Positions 24,486-36,564 are shown, numbered from the stretch's first letter. The stretch is DNA of 64,000 nucleotides from Gymnopilus junonius (GCA_015501075.1 JADNYJ010000046.1:62001-126000); one strand, 5' to 3'. Notes: generated by a model not told the origin, from the letters alone. Numbers and translations are program-made.

Positions 24486-25867
24486 CTACGGAATTGACCC
24501 GGTGGTTATTATTGATGTCAGGTGGCTGGCGCGTGAAGGTATTCGTGATTCATCTTCTGGAAAGTCGATGTAGCTCGTGAAAGCAATGCCGGTGTCCGTC
24601 ATTCCATCACCAGAGTAATTGGCCGGAATCACGACAACTTTCTGCATGTTTAATATAAGGCGGCATGCCTAAAAAATAAGTGGATCAAAGCATAACAATC
24701 CCTCATGAGATAGACGCTCACCATGATGGATAGTAAACTGAGCGGTAGTCTGGCGCAGCAATTGAGCCTTAAATATCAAGATGCAAATCAAGAGGCATAC
24801 ACAAGTATAACATAAGGTTTGGCAACCTGAGCTACCAACAAATATGGAATTATCACCACGAACATGGCTGGCAGGGGCACAGAAAGGATGAATCAACGCA
24901 GAACCCGCATTTCAAGCAGACGATTACTTACAGACAATAAGTGCAAACACCCATGCCCCGTCTCGTACAACAAGATCAACAACTGGCGACTGCCCGAAAG
25001 CAACTTTGCGCTTCCTGACAGTCAGAATCAATAAGACAGTTTGTGAAAAGATTGCTGCTGCCCTGCAGTAGACGGAAACAGGGTTATCAAAGCACTTTCG
25101 CGTAGTAGACTCAACGCACATAATATAAGCTGCATCGAGAGGGGTCTTAAGGACGTCGCAGGTGGGGCCAAATGGAGTTTTAGGAATGGTCAATGCAGTA
25201 CAGGTCGTGGCGACGGCGATTTGTCCGAGAAGCAGGAAGGCAAGAAATAAAGCGATTCTAAGACTACAGTTGTAGAGAGCATAAACTGTAAACCATCCTT
25301 GAGTTATGGATCACCAGCGCGGACGAGATGACCGAAAATACTTGCCTCGAAGCATGATAACAATATCAACAGCAAGCATCAGAAGACATGCAGACACGAT
25401 CATAAATAGCAGCCACGCTTCGCATTCCCGCCTGCCAACTGGAAGTCGTGAAAGAGGGAAGAAGACTAGACACGTGTTTACCCTTAAAAATGGTTAAGAT
25501 GGCGTATAATGCGAGCGCGGCAGACTCACACCTGGGCCGCAATGGCAAAATAACGAGAAAATAAATAGATATATTTTACGCGGTTCATTGACCCTCTGTG
25601 GTATGGAAAGTTTAGTGTGCCGAGTACGCTATTCAGGGACAGTGAACATACCCCCAGATGTACCGATACTCGTTGTGCCAGGTGACGACATACTCCCAGA
25701 TCAGCCACACGAGACCCGCTACTAGAAACAAGGGGTGTGTGTGTCAATATTCGGGGTCGGAGGTACCTCAGAAGGAAGGTATGGGCGTAGGACTTACAGG
25801 AACATATATTCCTCGCAAAAACCTCTTCTCCAAGTGCACTGACTCTCCATAGGTCCGTCTCGTCCAT
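24486..25867 (-). CDS. DUF6533-type multi-pass membrane protein
   Basis: Second member of the same membrane family, tail-to-tail with the gene at 22554-24208. The start at 25867 gives MDETDLWRVSALGEEVFARN, which splices to AGLVWLIWEYVVTWHNEYRY. Later exons read MNRVKYIYLFSRYFAIAA, CEAWLLFMIVSACLLMLAVD, VYALYNCSLRIALFLAFLL, AAAIFSQTVLLILTVRKRK and FVVIIPYLLVAQVA. The family end ACRLILNMQK is followed by a short hydrophilic tail, with a stop at 24486-24488. It has a much shorter C-terminal tail than its neighbour. Sequence divergence between the two suggests an old duplication. Exon borders in the last third are approximate. Confidence 0.75.
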
Positions 25868-26488
25868 CTCCTGGCAGGCATGAATTCCGTGACGTGTATT
25901 GCCGTCAAGATGCCGAGGTCAACTGTATCCTGTTGGAGCGGCGCCCGAGTGCCTCGAACCGTGTGCCCTTGGTTGAGAGACGGAAGTTCAGAAGGGCCAG
26001 TAAAGACAAAAGAATGAATGGTGGTTGTTCGTGATGAACATGCCCCAATCGATGCGGCCCCAAGATGCGGATTCGTCGGCAGCAATAATGACCATACTTG
26101 CACGCCGTCCGGGGAAATTTCGTTTTTAGACCCGTTAGTTGCATCAAATAGTCTGGAACACTGCCTCAGGTTATTGAAGAAAATCGACAGGTTGGATGGA
26201 ATGGAGATACCTCGCCATGATCAGGACATTACTATCCCGCCGAATAGACGACCGTCCTGCTTCGAGTTGATTGTGAATCGCACGATTGTGGAGTTCGAAC
26301 TTCGGGCGATGAGATTCGGTCAAAAATTTCGTCCCACGACCAGCAATCCCGGTCCGCCGTTGGTCCGACTTTCTGCAACCATTCGAGCGCCGTCAAAATT
26401 AAGGGTGAATATCGCTTTGAACAGCATGATATGTCATCCCGATTTCACTCAGCACTGGCAAAGATCCATGAGGAAGCCGAGGAATAAA
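25868..26488. other. Intergenic, no gene seen
   Basis: Holds the promoter of the minus-strand DUF6533-type gene and the 3' flank of F-box-like copy B. A 162-codon plus-strand ORF here is not supported by motifs. Confidence 0.45.
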
Positions 26489-27961
26489 TCAAATTACATA
26501 TGTTAGAACTCCTTTTTCCCTCAAAGCCCTCAAATCTTCGTTGCAATCCAAAATATCTACCGAGTTGGTGTCCGACGTGTCATTGGGCATAGACGTTAGT
26601 CTTCGGAACCGCAGTTTGACGAACGTGAAGCGATTTATTAATTGTTCGCCTTTAAGTGCACGGAAAAGGTGCTTGGAGCTGGCGATCTTGACTAGGAGAT
26701 CTACAGGCGTATATGCAACTTGAATGTCGAGCGTAAGTTCGAGAGTCGAAAGACCTTTAGGCGGGAGAGTTTCCAACATTGCAAAAATAAAGGGGAAGTT
26801 AGTATTAAAGTATCCGTATGTTTCCTTCGAAAAGATCGTGCCCAAAACTGTTAGATAACGCAGTTTGTGCAAAGCACCGAAATCAGGCAATGGTTGCTTC
26901 GGTTCTCCTATTGGTATCTCGCTGTCATACAGAAATTTTGAACTGGCTAGAGCTTCGATGTAGCAGTAAATCTTTGTGAACGAAAATCAGACGCACCATA
27001 CGATGGAGAACGTATGCGGATGTCCAGCTCCTCGAGGGTTCCTGAGCACTCCGCCAGAAACTCAGGAAGACCTCGAAAAATCCCATAGAACCAGTTTCAA
27101 AACGACGAGCTTGCTGATATCAAAGAGAGAAGTGGGTTTGAACCAGCGAATTAATTCCTCTGGCTTATACTTTCCGCCAACTTCAGGATATAGGACTTCA
27201 AGAAACTTCAGCTTGGCTCTTTTGGTTGGCATAATATTCACGTCGAGGACCAGGCTGCCTATGGAAAGAGATTTCAAAGTGTGGCAGGCATGAAACAACG
27301 AACTAGGAAAATTAGGAAAGGCACTAATATCGAGTCCAGGCAAGTGTTGTACAACGTGCGTGAAAAGGGTCAGAATTTGCGGAGGAACTTCCAAAGATTT
27401 CCATCTCCACGACCATCCACCGGTAATTCTAAGCAAGCGTAAACTCGGAAGCGGGGCAGAATGGATTGAAGAGAGGACATTTGCCTGAATGAAGGTCCAC
27501 GGTGTTTGGGATTGGGAAAGTCAATCAAGGTTACTGTCAAATTTCGAACGTATGATGCTATGTGAGGCGAGCCATCAAGGAGGGATAGGAATTTGGGTCC
27601 ATTGGTTTCCTCGTCTTCGAAAAATCCAGCGAAGTTGTCTTGCTTGCTAATCTTTAGTTGGACATCTATGTTGCTAAAAAGGCGTTTTTGGGATATAATA
27701 GCAAAGTCGCGACTGGTGTAAGGCAGAGTAACAAGAAAGGTTTTTCCTTCGGAGGACGTTATATCAACATCATCGATTATGTGCTGTAAGAGTTCCAGGG
27801 GAAAGACTTGGTCATTTAAAGAATCGGAAGCCAATTCTCCTGTAGCAGATGCGACCTGCGACAAGGACTGTGTCAGAAAAAAATAAACAGACGGGTTGCG
27901 GGTTTGGGTAGTAAATACAGTAAATACATGCCTTCTGAGTAAATTGTATCTCAGTCGGCAT
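26489..27961 (-). CDS. F-box/RNI-like family protein, copy B (two frameshifts)
   Basis: Relative of the decayed copy A at 1600-2450. The start MPTEIQFTQK at 27961 splices into LSQVASATGELASDSLNDQ, then FPLELLQHIIDDVDITSSEG, SPHIASYVRNLTVTLIDFP and LRLLRITGGWSWRWKSLEV. LDISAFPNFPSSLFHACHTL, FLAECSGTLEELDIRIRSPS and ALASSKFLYDSEIPIGEP follow, and the C-terminal exon ends at 26489. Two single-base offsets break the frame: at about 27446-27455, where alignment with copy A shows one base fewer, and at about 27074-27080 in an A run. The gene would encode roughly 480 aa if these are sequence errors. It is otherwise complete, unlike copy A, so it may be functional. An F-box is likely but not certain at residues 35-80. 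Confidence 0.6.
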
Positions 27962-29024
27962 CCCAAAGATCACACAATTGAAAGAGAAATCGTGCAGTGA
28001 GTGTACAGGAGCTAAGAGGGTCGCTTAACTTTTAAGTTAAAGTTTACACCCAATTGATTAATGCCACGTGATTACTTTCATTGAGGGCAAGTCGGACTTG
28101 GGCCGGCGAAAACGCGGTCTCGCGTCTTTTTAATTTCCTCGCAACAACTCGAACTTTCACAAGTGCTAGCCTAGCAGTCCCCTGAATGTCTGACCTATAA
28201 AGACAGGCTGGAGTACGTTGCTCATGTTATGTTGGCTTCTCTTCCTTATTGCAGACCACTGACAGGCACTTGTAATTTGAAAGTCCCTATATTGCAGGGA
28301 ACTTCACCAGACCTCAGTCAATATACTTACATCGCCTCACCCTGCAATAATCTTTCGAGATATGGCTTTAAGGCTTACCATTTGAACGCGGCCCACTATC
28401 CTTCCCGCAGCCCGCCAGAGTTCAATGATAACAATACCATGTGACGGCAGACGGTTGTTCTTACGGCTACCGAAGACTATGAAACAATTGTTTCTGTCGA
28501 TACTGGTGGCGTTTTTTCCAGGGCGCGCCGTAGAGCTGCGAAATGCATTGTCGGACCGGTCTTCAAAATTCTACTCGAAGGAGCACGCGGATACAAGGGT
28601 ACTTCGATTTGCACGCCGTTATTTTTACCGGGCCTCGGAGAGAGTCGTCCTCATTGATGTTGTCAATTTGCGTCTTCTTGTTATGTTGTTTGGTCTCTAA
28701 TGACAGACTGGTACATGTGTTAACCAATACATCTTTTGTATCCTAGGAGTCCACCAGTTGTGTACACCCATGAACATAACGGAAAGACGAAAAGAAGGCC
28801 ACGATCAACACACTATCAGACGCGATAAGGCGATACCAAATTTAATTTGTTCGAAATTCTCTCAACACATCCACCTTTTCATTTATTTATCGTCATATGA
28901 TGTCTTTCCAAAGTTCTAGTGGCATATGGAGGAGGCTTCTCGTAAAGAAGAGTATCCTAAGCACAGACTATAAAATTCCATCGACTTAGTCCCCTCGATT
29001 GACAAAGAATCAAGCCGTCTTACC
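27962..29024. other. Intergenic, no gene seen
   Basis: Upstream regions of F-box-like copy B (minus) and of the isochorismatase-like gene (plus). A TATAAAG at about 28196 precedes a 71-codon ORF at 28229-28444 with no recognisable motif. Confidence 0.4.
28969..28975 (+). promoter_or_regulatory. TATA box of the isochorismatase-like gene
   Basis: TATAAAA lies 50 bp before the start codon at 29025, within the usual fungal range. Confidence 0.6.
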
Positions 29025-30300
29025 ATGAAGCACTCAGCACTTAACCTTGTTGTCGCCGTAGCATCGCTTGTTCCTGGCATAACTTGCCAGTTCACTAATG
29101 GCGTTTCCAGTGATCCAAACGTCTTTGGAACTGTTTTCAGTTATTGGACTAAACTGGAATCTGGATGGGATGTACGCCAGCTCTCTTCCAAACCATTTTA
29201 CCTTTGCTCAATCATGCTTAGTTAACACGAGGTGATAGTGCTGCATCAATCACTCTGCCAGTGCCGCAAAACGGACCTATCACAATCCAACCTAACAAGT
29301 CTGCACTTATCATTATCGACATGCAGAACTTTTTCCTGCATGAGAGTCTCGGTGGCGACCCGTTGGGCAGGGCGATTGTCCGTACGTCAATTTTTTCTTC
29401 CATGACAACTGGAATATCTGGACGTTCCTTTAGCGACTACGGTAAATACGATTCATGCTTTCCGTAATGCTGGCATGCCGGTTCTCTGGACTAATTGGGG
29501 TCTAACGGAGTTCGACTGTATGTGCTTGTCAACCTTGATTACTAATATTTTATTAAACTTTTTCAATGCAGTGGTCAACATGCCTCCTGCTTTCCTGACC
29601 GGATTTTCTAGGGACGGCACATCGAAGACATCTTTCGGAAGCGACATGGGTACAATCGTTGTTCCTAAGTCTGATCCTTCTATTCCGGCGACTTCTAAAA
29701 CATCTGGAGGAAACACGACAATCGAAGCAGGAAGGACGCTGATGCGCGGAAGTTTCAATGCTCAACCGTAAGTGATTTCCAAGCTCAGTTTCGAGCTTCA
29801 GATGGCTTTAATAATGATACTTAGTTGGGGCGCGCTTCATACAGAACAGGTCAATGGAGTCGCGAAAGGGACTGATTTCTATTTCAATAAAAGTACGCCT
29901 ATCTTATGCTCACCTTCTATGGCATCGAGTTCCATTACCTGCTCAAATAATAGACCGTTTGTCGGGAATGTGGGGCGCAGGAACACCTTTGCAGACGTGG
30001 TTGCAGGATAACAGTATGACCACTCTCTTCTTCGGTGGCGTCAATATCGATCAATGCGTCTGGGGAACACTCCTTGAGTGCGCAGCCAAATTTCTTGTGT
30101 AGTATTTTATTTTATACTGACAGGTACCATGCAGCTCATACTATAAAGGATACGATGTCATCCTTCTGGACGATATTTCCGCGACCACTTCTCCGGCAAG
30201 CGCTACAGCAATGGTTAACTTCAATGCGATGCTCGATGGCTGGAGAGCCAATTCGACAGACATAATGGGAGCGCTTCAAAAAGCGGCGAAAGGGCATTAG
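29025..30300 (+). CDS. Secreted isochorismatase-like cysteine hydrolase
   Basis: Member of the isochorismatase/cysteine-hydrolase fold. The N-terminus MKHSALNLVVAVASLVPGIT is a signal peptide, unusual for a mostly cytosolic fold. All three catalytic positions can be seen: Asp in ALIIIDMQNFFLHESLGGD, Lys in GTDFYFNKNRLSGMWGA, and Cys in TLFFGGVNIDQCVWGTLL. Exons join in frame through introns of about 50-60 nt, including a 3' one that links CVWGTLLD to SYYKGYDVILLDDISATTSP. The stop is at 30298-30300. The gene appears complete and intact. Substrate unknown; members hydrolyse isochorismate, nicotinamide and other amides, and the extracellular location argues against isochorismate. A TATA box sits 50 bp upstream. 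Confidence 0.88.
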
Positions 30301-31739
30301 TAGAAATTTTAGGTGCTTACGTCGACGGAACTTAGCTATGTGTGTTTATTAGGTATCGCGAGCTGTAATAGAATTTGCATTCGATGAATCTCACGTTTAC
30401 TAAAAAAAAATTGCTGAGCGCTGTTTCTTCATCTAACCATTTGAGATTAGAGTGGACATCTAAACGTTTAAACGCTCCCACGGGGATATGAAATAGAAAG
30501 GAGCTCTTAATTACTTAGCACCTTTCTATGCGGTAACCTAATTCAGTTTTGAGTGCAAGCAGTTAGCCCTTCCAAGGCTTATACGGTTAGGGTGGATTTA
30601 GACTGCGAGGCAGTGAGTGAATGACGACATTTCCCTGTCATCGCCGGACCATTTGTAATCACATGTGGATGAAAAAAAAAATAAACCCTGTCAAACTACT
30701 CCTTTGGACTAAGTTTCAGTGAAGAGACAAGAATCTGAGTCCAGCGAATGCTTACAAAAAGTAGATAATAGTTCAAAACTGAACTAATAATCCTCAGTTT
30801 ACTACCGGCTAAGCCAAAGAGTTGGAGGACTTCTTTGTTATAAACTTGTATTGGGTCCTTTGGATCCGACGCACTAGAAGGTTTATGGGCACAAGTCAGT
30901 GCTCACAAGGCCCAAGCATTATGCTGCGCATTTCTGTGTGTTCTATTTTAGGATCAATGGCTTCGCTACCAAAGATAGAAGTTGTGCCCGTATAAGGCTG
31001 TCAGGGTCCTTCCCCATCGTCATCAACCCCAGATCCTCTTCGGCCGTTTTCCACCGCTACCCCACATTCTCGATACTGAACGCTCCTTACTATCATCTCC
31101 TTCGGGCGTCCTCCGAAGGGGAGACTCAGGAAATGCTATTCTGCATAGACTATCGTACCACAAGTAGGAAATCCAACTTCACCATTCATTGTCAAAGCCA
31201 GCATAGCAATGTCAGATGACATGTACAATTTATTCTGCTCCGCCCGAGGATTCCCTATGAAGTGAGAAATAGTATCCACCTCGCTCACAACAATTGGAGG
31301 AAGAAGCCGAGCATGGAGTTGAAGTTCACGAGATCGTCCCCGATCGAGGATTTCGAAGCAAGCATGCTGCATGGCGTTGTCATTTTGTACTGTAACTTGT
31401 TGACACTCCTCCTCGGCATGTCATGCAGCAGGCCTCTCCGGTAATATGATCATTCATTTCTTCCAGATGGGACCATGACATGAACCTTTGGGGTTACTCG
31501 GGAATGCATATATGTTTAAATTCGTAAGCCTTCTCTGCTTTCTGTTCCCCTTCCTGCCGTTGAGCTCCGTTCAGGACATTAGGTTGTTGAACGATGATGA
31601 CGCCCTCTGCCGCCCCCGCTCAGGACTGCGCGCCTTCTTACGCTTGGACTTGCATGGTGTTTTGCTGTAATTTCAGGCTCAATAGGTCGGCACGGACAAT
31701 TATATGTTGATTCAGTTGAAATAATTCCTGCTTCATCCA
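30301..31739. other. Intergenic or 5' region of the membrane-protein gene
   Basis: Contains A-rich runs near 30400 and 30665. An open stretch at 31594-31670 (MMTPSAAPAQDCAPSYAWTC) may be the first exon of the gene that follows, but no splice pair joins it in frame. Confidence 0.35.
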
Positions 31740-32503
31740 GGTCTGAATGCTCTGATCAAATCTAACCAACAGAAGAGCCATCTCAGAAAACTCGGCGCAC
31801 CAGCAACAGTTGACATCGATACTCACGGTGAGCTGAACCTCTACGATTGTATTATCACCGACTACTGGGTTCCGAGCTCACCCTTCCCCATTTTACCTGC
31901 AGACATTTTCGACTCAGGTGTAGTCGCTACCGTCGCCTCTGCCCTCATCGCCGTCCTCATCTCCATCTTCGTCCTCGGGGCCTACATCCCACGTACCAAA
32001 TCCCTCTCGAGCCAACCCCGAACTCTGCGTTGGCAAGCGCTCACGCTGTCACTGGTCTGGCTCATGCTCTTCGGGAGCATGATCCCATACATGGTGTTCT
32101 TCGTGAACCGTCAAGCGAGCGTCAAGGCTTTTATTGGGACCACGCAGCTGCCCGATTCGCTGGTTCAAGGCGTTGAGAAAGCGTCAGGGCAGACGGGGGT
32201 GTATAAAGACATTCATTATTGTAAGTCGCCAGACGCGAGTACTCGGTTTCTTCTAGACATTCTGATCAAACTAACCACTGTTATTCTTGATTCTTCCTTC
32301 TAGTGAAACTCTCCGCCATCCTCCCATGGTTCTGCCCTTCTATTCACACTCATTGCCATCGGAACGCTCTTCGTTGCGTCCTCACGAACTCCCAAGCATG
32401 CTCCGGATACAGCAGAGAACCCTACAGCCCAGCGTACTTCAGTGGGCCAGTCGATGACTGAGAAAGAGGACATCTCGCATCATGACAAAGTAAGTGTATA
32501 ATA
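31740..32503 (+). CDS. Putative two-helix membrane protein, 5' end unresolved, frameshifted
   Basis: A hydrophobic helix VVATVASALIAVLISIFVLG is followed by a basic loop (YIPRTKSLSSQPRTLRW). A second helix (ALTLSLVWLMLFGSMIPYM) and a soluble segment to 32219 come next. An intron leads to LKLSAILPW, after which the frame with a third helix, ALLFTLIAIGTLFVA, and a polar tail to 32503 is one base off. An extra T at 32330-32331 would explain this. The start codon is not identified; exons upstream of 31740 are likely. I do not recognise the family. Confidence 0.45.
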
Positions 32504-33270
32504 AGCAGCCGATGACCCGTTTCGTAGTTATGATAGGGTTCAATATGCACTCTTCTCTTTCCTATTGACGTTCCATTTATTAAGTAAGGGTTCAGCTAGG
32601 ATTCAATGTTTGTTTTTTTACCACCACTTTTTTTTTGCTTGTGTAGCATTCATACGTACTGGCAGATAAATGCTATCATTTTCGCTTTCCTTTTGGTATC
32701 CGACCATGCGTAAAATATGCTATTTTTCGTGCCATTCATTTAATTGGCATGTATGTAATACTGACAGCGCGTTGCTCGTGATTTTAGTAGCGGTCCTGAT
32801 AGTAAAAATGCTTGAACGGAGCCCCGAATGAAAAGCACATGGACGAGCCCCCCACGATCTCCAGACTCCGTCCAGTGTAGGCATACTCAGCTTCCAACAG
32901 TTACATACACCATGTCAATCACACGGCAATAATTCAAATCAGATTCCATCCGTCTGCCGCATGGTATAATACTCTAGGTACTAGGGTAGAATATTCGGAA
33001 GCGGGCGAGCGAGCGAGCGACTTCCCGTTGTCCGACGTCAAGGATTAGTACTTAGTAAGTGAAGTATTAATCGATCATTACAGTAACTGTCAGCCCGAGT
33101 TTTCTTTTTTTTTAACACGGGTAAGTTACGTACGAGTATAAGTACATCGTGTGCACCCATTTTAAAAATATTCGAACACACGACCGCAAAATGTCAAAAT
33201 ATCAGCTTCATGATTAATCCACAAGGCGAGACTCGGAGGGGGGTTCGTGGGGGTGCGATATATTTATGTA
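32504..33270. other. Intergenic, no gene seen
   Basis: AT-rich sequence with a short GAGCGAGCGAGCGAC run near 33005. The TA at 33269-33270 is the left target-site duplication of the next element. Confidence 0.5.
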
Positions 33271-33917
33271 CAGTCTACTGACGCTCCATGGGACACTGAC
33301 GTTCCTTGGGACAAATGGGTATTTCGGCCGCAATTTTTCTCCGTCCGGTTTTTCCTTTTGAAATATTAAAGATCTCGTTGTATTCTACATTCGTACCAAA
33401 AATCAGATTCATTGGGCCATATGACGAAGGTCTAGGGCAAAATTATCTGAGAACACGGGCTATTTTTAACCATTATACTTTTCTTTCATGAAGGTGTACT
33501 CGATACAGGCAAAATTTCGTCAAAATAATTAGATCAGTCAGTAGCTAAGCATCTCCTCTTCACAAAATACCTCGAATGGAGGAATTAATGGAGAAATGGG
33601 CTTAAAACACGCAAAGTCGCGTCGAGTCCAAGATGCGTGACACAGTCTGTTGACTGATGCATGAGAACGCGCCGTCAATTCGGTTCAAATTTGGCCGTGT
33701 CACACTGTCCCAAGGAACCGCAATTGTGACATTTCAGCTCTCTCTCGCGGCAACGACTTTTCGAAGCATTCAGGCCTTCTCTCAAACTATTTCTATTGTT
33801 AATGTATGCTTAAGGACCTTAGGCACACAGCTGTACAATTTTTGTAGCTTGATTCTGTCATATGCTGAATAAAATTTCGAATTAATAAAAGTTGTCCCAA
33901 GGGGTGTCAGTAGACTG
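33271..33917. mobile_element. Non-autonomous Tc1/mariner (pogo/Fot1-like) MITE, 647 bp
   Basis: The left end CAGTCTACTGAC at 33271 is matched by the inverted right end GTCAGTAGACTG finishing at 33917. Both are flanked by TA (33269-33270 and 33918-33919), the classical mariner-superfamily target duplication. The inverted repeats continue imperfectly as CTCCATGGGACA versus CCCCTTGGGACA. A further subterminal TTCCTTGGGACA copy occurs inverted at 33290-33315 and 33700-33722. Ends starting CAGT are typical of pogo/Fot1 elements. No transposase ORF is present. Confidence 0.88.
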
Positions 33918-34837
33918 TACCCTAGTAATTTCGAATTCGTAGCGTGTATCATTATTTCCTTATCATTTAATTGCATCCGTTAAATAAAAAAAAGGCAGCC
34001 TGATCATAACCTAATGACAATTCCATCATCGGCCTACATGTATGCGTTGCTTTGGCCCTTGAAAGTTGAGAGAGGAAATTGGTGTTCATTCAACTTTCAA
34101 GGTAAGTACATACCTATCATCAAAAAAAAAAAGAAAAAAAAATCGGATATGGATCAATGCGCCACATTGATCCCTTGAAACGAAGGCCTGACTCTTTGTA
34201 TGGTTCCCTCGACACTGTTATAGTTTACTTACTTGCTATACAATATAGGCCTGTTCAACGATCGGGCGGAAGTAAAGGGAAGGGCTAAGGTAGACGCAAA
34301 GAAAAAAATGAATGTAGCTCAGTCGAAGCAGGCGCAAAGTATGCCCAACTTGAAATAGCTATGTAGCTACTCAGGAAGAGTAAGGCGGCGTTATACTTGA
34401 AATTGTCAATCGGTTCCAGTTGTGTATTATACATTATGCGCTATGCGTTATGAAATTTGAGATTCGTGATTTAAGATTTGAGATGTAAGATTTGAAATTT
34501 GGAATTTGAGATTTAAAATTCGAGAAACGGCAAGTAAATGTAAGTAAGTAAACCAAGAACGCGCGAGAGAGCTCGGAGTGAGGGGAGTGAGTACATTATC
34601 ATGTCATGTTATTAACGTCATTTGTCAATCCTTGTTCCAACTTCCTCTTCCTCTCCTTCTCCTCCCTTTCCTTCTTCCCCTCCCTTTCCTTCTTCCCCTC
34701 CCTTTCCTTCTTCCCCTCCCTTTCCTTCTTCCCCTCCCTTTCCTCTTCCCTCTTTCTCCTTTTCCTCCTTTAACATACTCACATCCCAAACCACCACCAC
34801 CCCCAGTACCCAGTACCCAGCGCCCAGCATCAATCGA
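33918..34837. other. Intergenic with low-complexity sequence
   Basis: Holds an A-rich run near 34122-34142, a degenerate array of GATTTGAGA-like units at 34455-34525, and the 18-bp minisatellite annotated separately. No gene is supported. Confidence 0.5.
34663..34743. repeat. 18-bp pyrimidine minisatellite
   Basis: Four and a half near-perfect copies of TCCCTTTCCTTCTTCCCC lie just beyond the 3' end of PEX19. The strand bias is extreme (all C/T on the plus strand). It keeps frames open on both strands, so long ORFs here are artefacts. Confidence 0.9.
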
Positions 34838-36564
34838 TCAAGCCACGACGCAATTCTCATCCCCAGCACCAGGAACACCGAATAACGGATTCGTACCGTC
34901 CAAGCCGGGTGGGAGGGGACCCATGAGTTCCTGTGGGGGTGTGCCGAACGTTTGCATCTGCAAAGGAAGAAGTTAGAAGGAGGACGGAGGGATGGGATGG
35001 GCAGTTAGCAGCATGAATTTAAAGTTGAAGATATAAAGAGGCAAAAAGAAAAATAAAGGAAATAAAGAAAAGAAAGAAGGAAGAAAGGAAAGAAAGAAAG
35101 AAACAGATAACAAAAAAAATCAAACTCCAAAAATCAAAATTAAAAATGACGCCAACCACCCACCTCGCTCATCAAATCCACCACCTTCTTATTCATATCC
35201 GCATCCGCATCCGAGTACTTTTCATTCTCGAACACGGCCAGGATCTTGCGCACGCACGTCAGCTGGCTGTCGTATCGCGTGCGGTCTTCCGGTGTGAGTG
35301 GGCTGGGCGGGTTCGCGAGGTATGGGGGGAACTAGAGGGGAGGGGAGGGGAGGAGGGGGTGGAAGAGGGAGGAGGGGGAAGAGGGGGGGAGGAGAGGGTT
35401 AGAGAATATGTTAGTGGTTGTGAATAAGGATACTACTATAACGCACATTATCACTCAACTCCTTCAAAGGCTCGTACAACACCTCCTTGCTCATCAATTG
35501 GCCCATCAGACCCTCCAGCATCCCCGCGAGCTGCTCTTCGCCGCTGCCTTCGCCTAATCCCTCCTTGTCCTCACCTTCGCCTAATCCGAGGTCGCCTAGG
35601 GTTTTGAGGAGCTCTTGGAGTGTGTCGGCGTCTCCTGGGAAGCCGTCGGCGGAGGTGGGCGCGCCCTAGGATGGGATTTAGGTTTTAGTGTCGGAGAAAA
35701 GAAAAGGGTAGAATAGAGGGGCTAGGTTGGGTTGAGAGTAAACGGACCTGGAATTTGGACTCGCTTTCTTTGAGTTTGTTCGTCGCTTGTTTGATCCTGT
35801 CCTGGAATGAAGTATCACCACCTGCAGCTGCTGTCCGATTTGGAGCTGATGATGACGATGGCTGTTGGAGCTCAACAGGCCGCCCGTCTTCACCCAACCC
35901 CATATTCGCATTCATACCCTCGACGAGCATAGCTTCCCAAGCAGCTTTGAACGCCCGCGCGCGTTCCTTCTCCTCATCCCCATCCCCGGCTCCTTCACCC
36001 CCTTGCGTCCCTCCAGAAACAGACGCAGGCGCATCACCCGCGATCTCCCTAACGAGGTTCTCCATCTCCCTCGCCAGCTCCTTCGCAAAGTCGTCCGAGG
36101 ACAACACACCCTCCTCCCCCTCGTCTTCTTCCGCTGTCGAGTCTAGTTTGGGATTTTTTTTGGTCGGGCCGGGTATCGAGGCCGGAGGCGCGTCGACGCG
36201 GGTGTTGGTCCGCGGTCGGCCGCTCGACCCTGCTGCTGCTGCTGCTGCTCCGCCAGCGGGGAATGAGGCGGGGGAAAAGGAGGTAGGGAAGGAGGAGGAG
36301 GGCAGGGCTGATGCTGTTGCTGTTGGAGGTGGGGGCGGAGGTGGTGATTTAGGTTGGATGGGGATGGAAATCGGTTGCGTTGCTGCTACTCCTGCTCCAG
36401 CGCCGAATTCTGAGAGCACATCTGTAAGAAAGGAAAGGTGTCGTGTTTGGATTAGGAACGATGATGACAAAAGGGACGGGCTGACCATCGAGATCGTCCA
36501 GATCCTCTTCGTTATCCACGATGGGCTTGTCGAGGGTCGGTTTTTTCGCGACTGGTGTCGACAT
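34838..36564 (-). CDS. PEX19: Peroxin-19, farnesylated peroxisomal membrane-protein receptor
   Basis: Cytosolic chaperone and import receptor for peroxisomal membrane proteins, docking on Pex3. The start at 36564 gives MSTPVAKKPTLDKP and an acidic EEDLDDLDDVLSEFG. A low-complexity proline/alanine/glycine linker follows, then FAKELAREMENLVREIAG and LQELLKTLGDLGLGEG. LMSKEVLYEPLKELSDNFP, the DRTRYDSQLTCVRKILAVFE segment and VVDLMSEMQTFGTPPQELM come next. The protein ends in CVVA, a CaaX box for farnesylation, as expected for Pex19. Five exons are seen; examples are 34838-34956 and 35164-35331, with a purine-rich 207-nt intron between them. All joints are in frame. A truncated duplicate of the 5' two-thirds lies 12.5 kb away at 48345-49182. 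Confidence 0.95.

Noticed and set aside
34578..34976. Long plus-strand ORF rich in Leu/Pro over the minisatellite
   Set aside because: The open frame is a by-product of the 18-bp repeat, and it overlaps the last PEX19 exon on the opposite strand.
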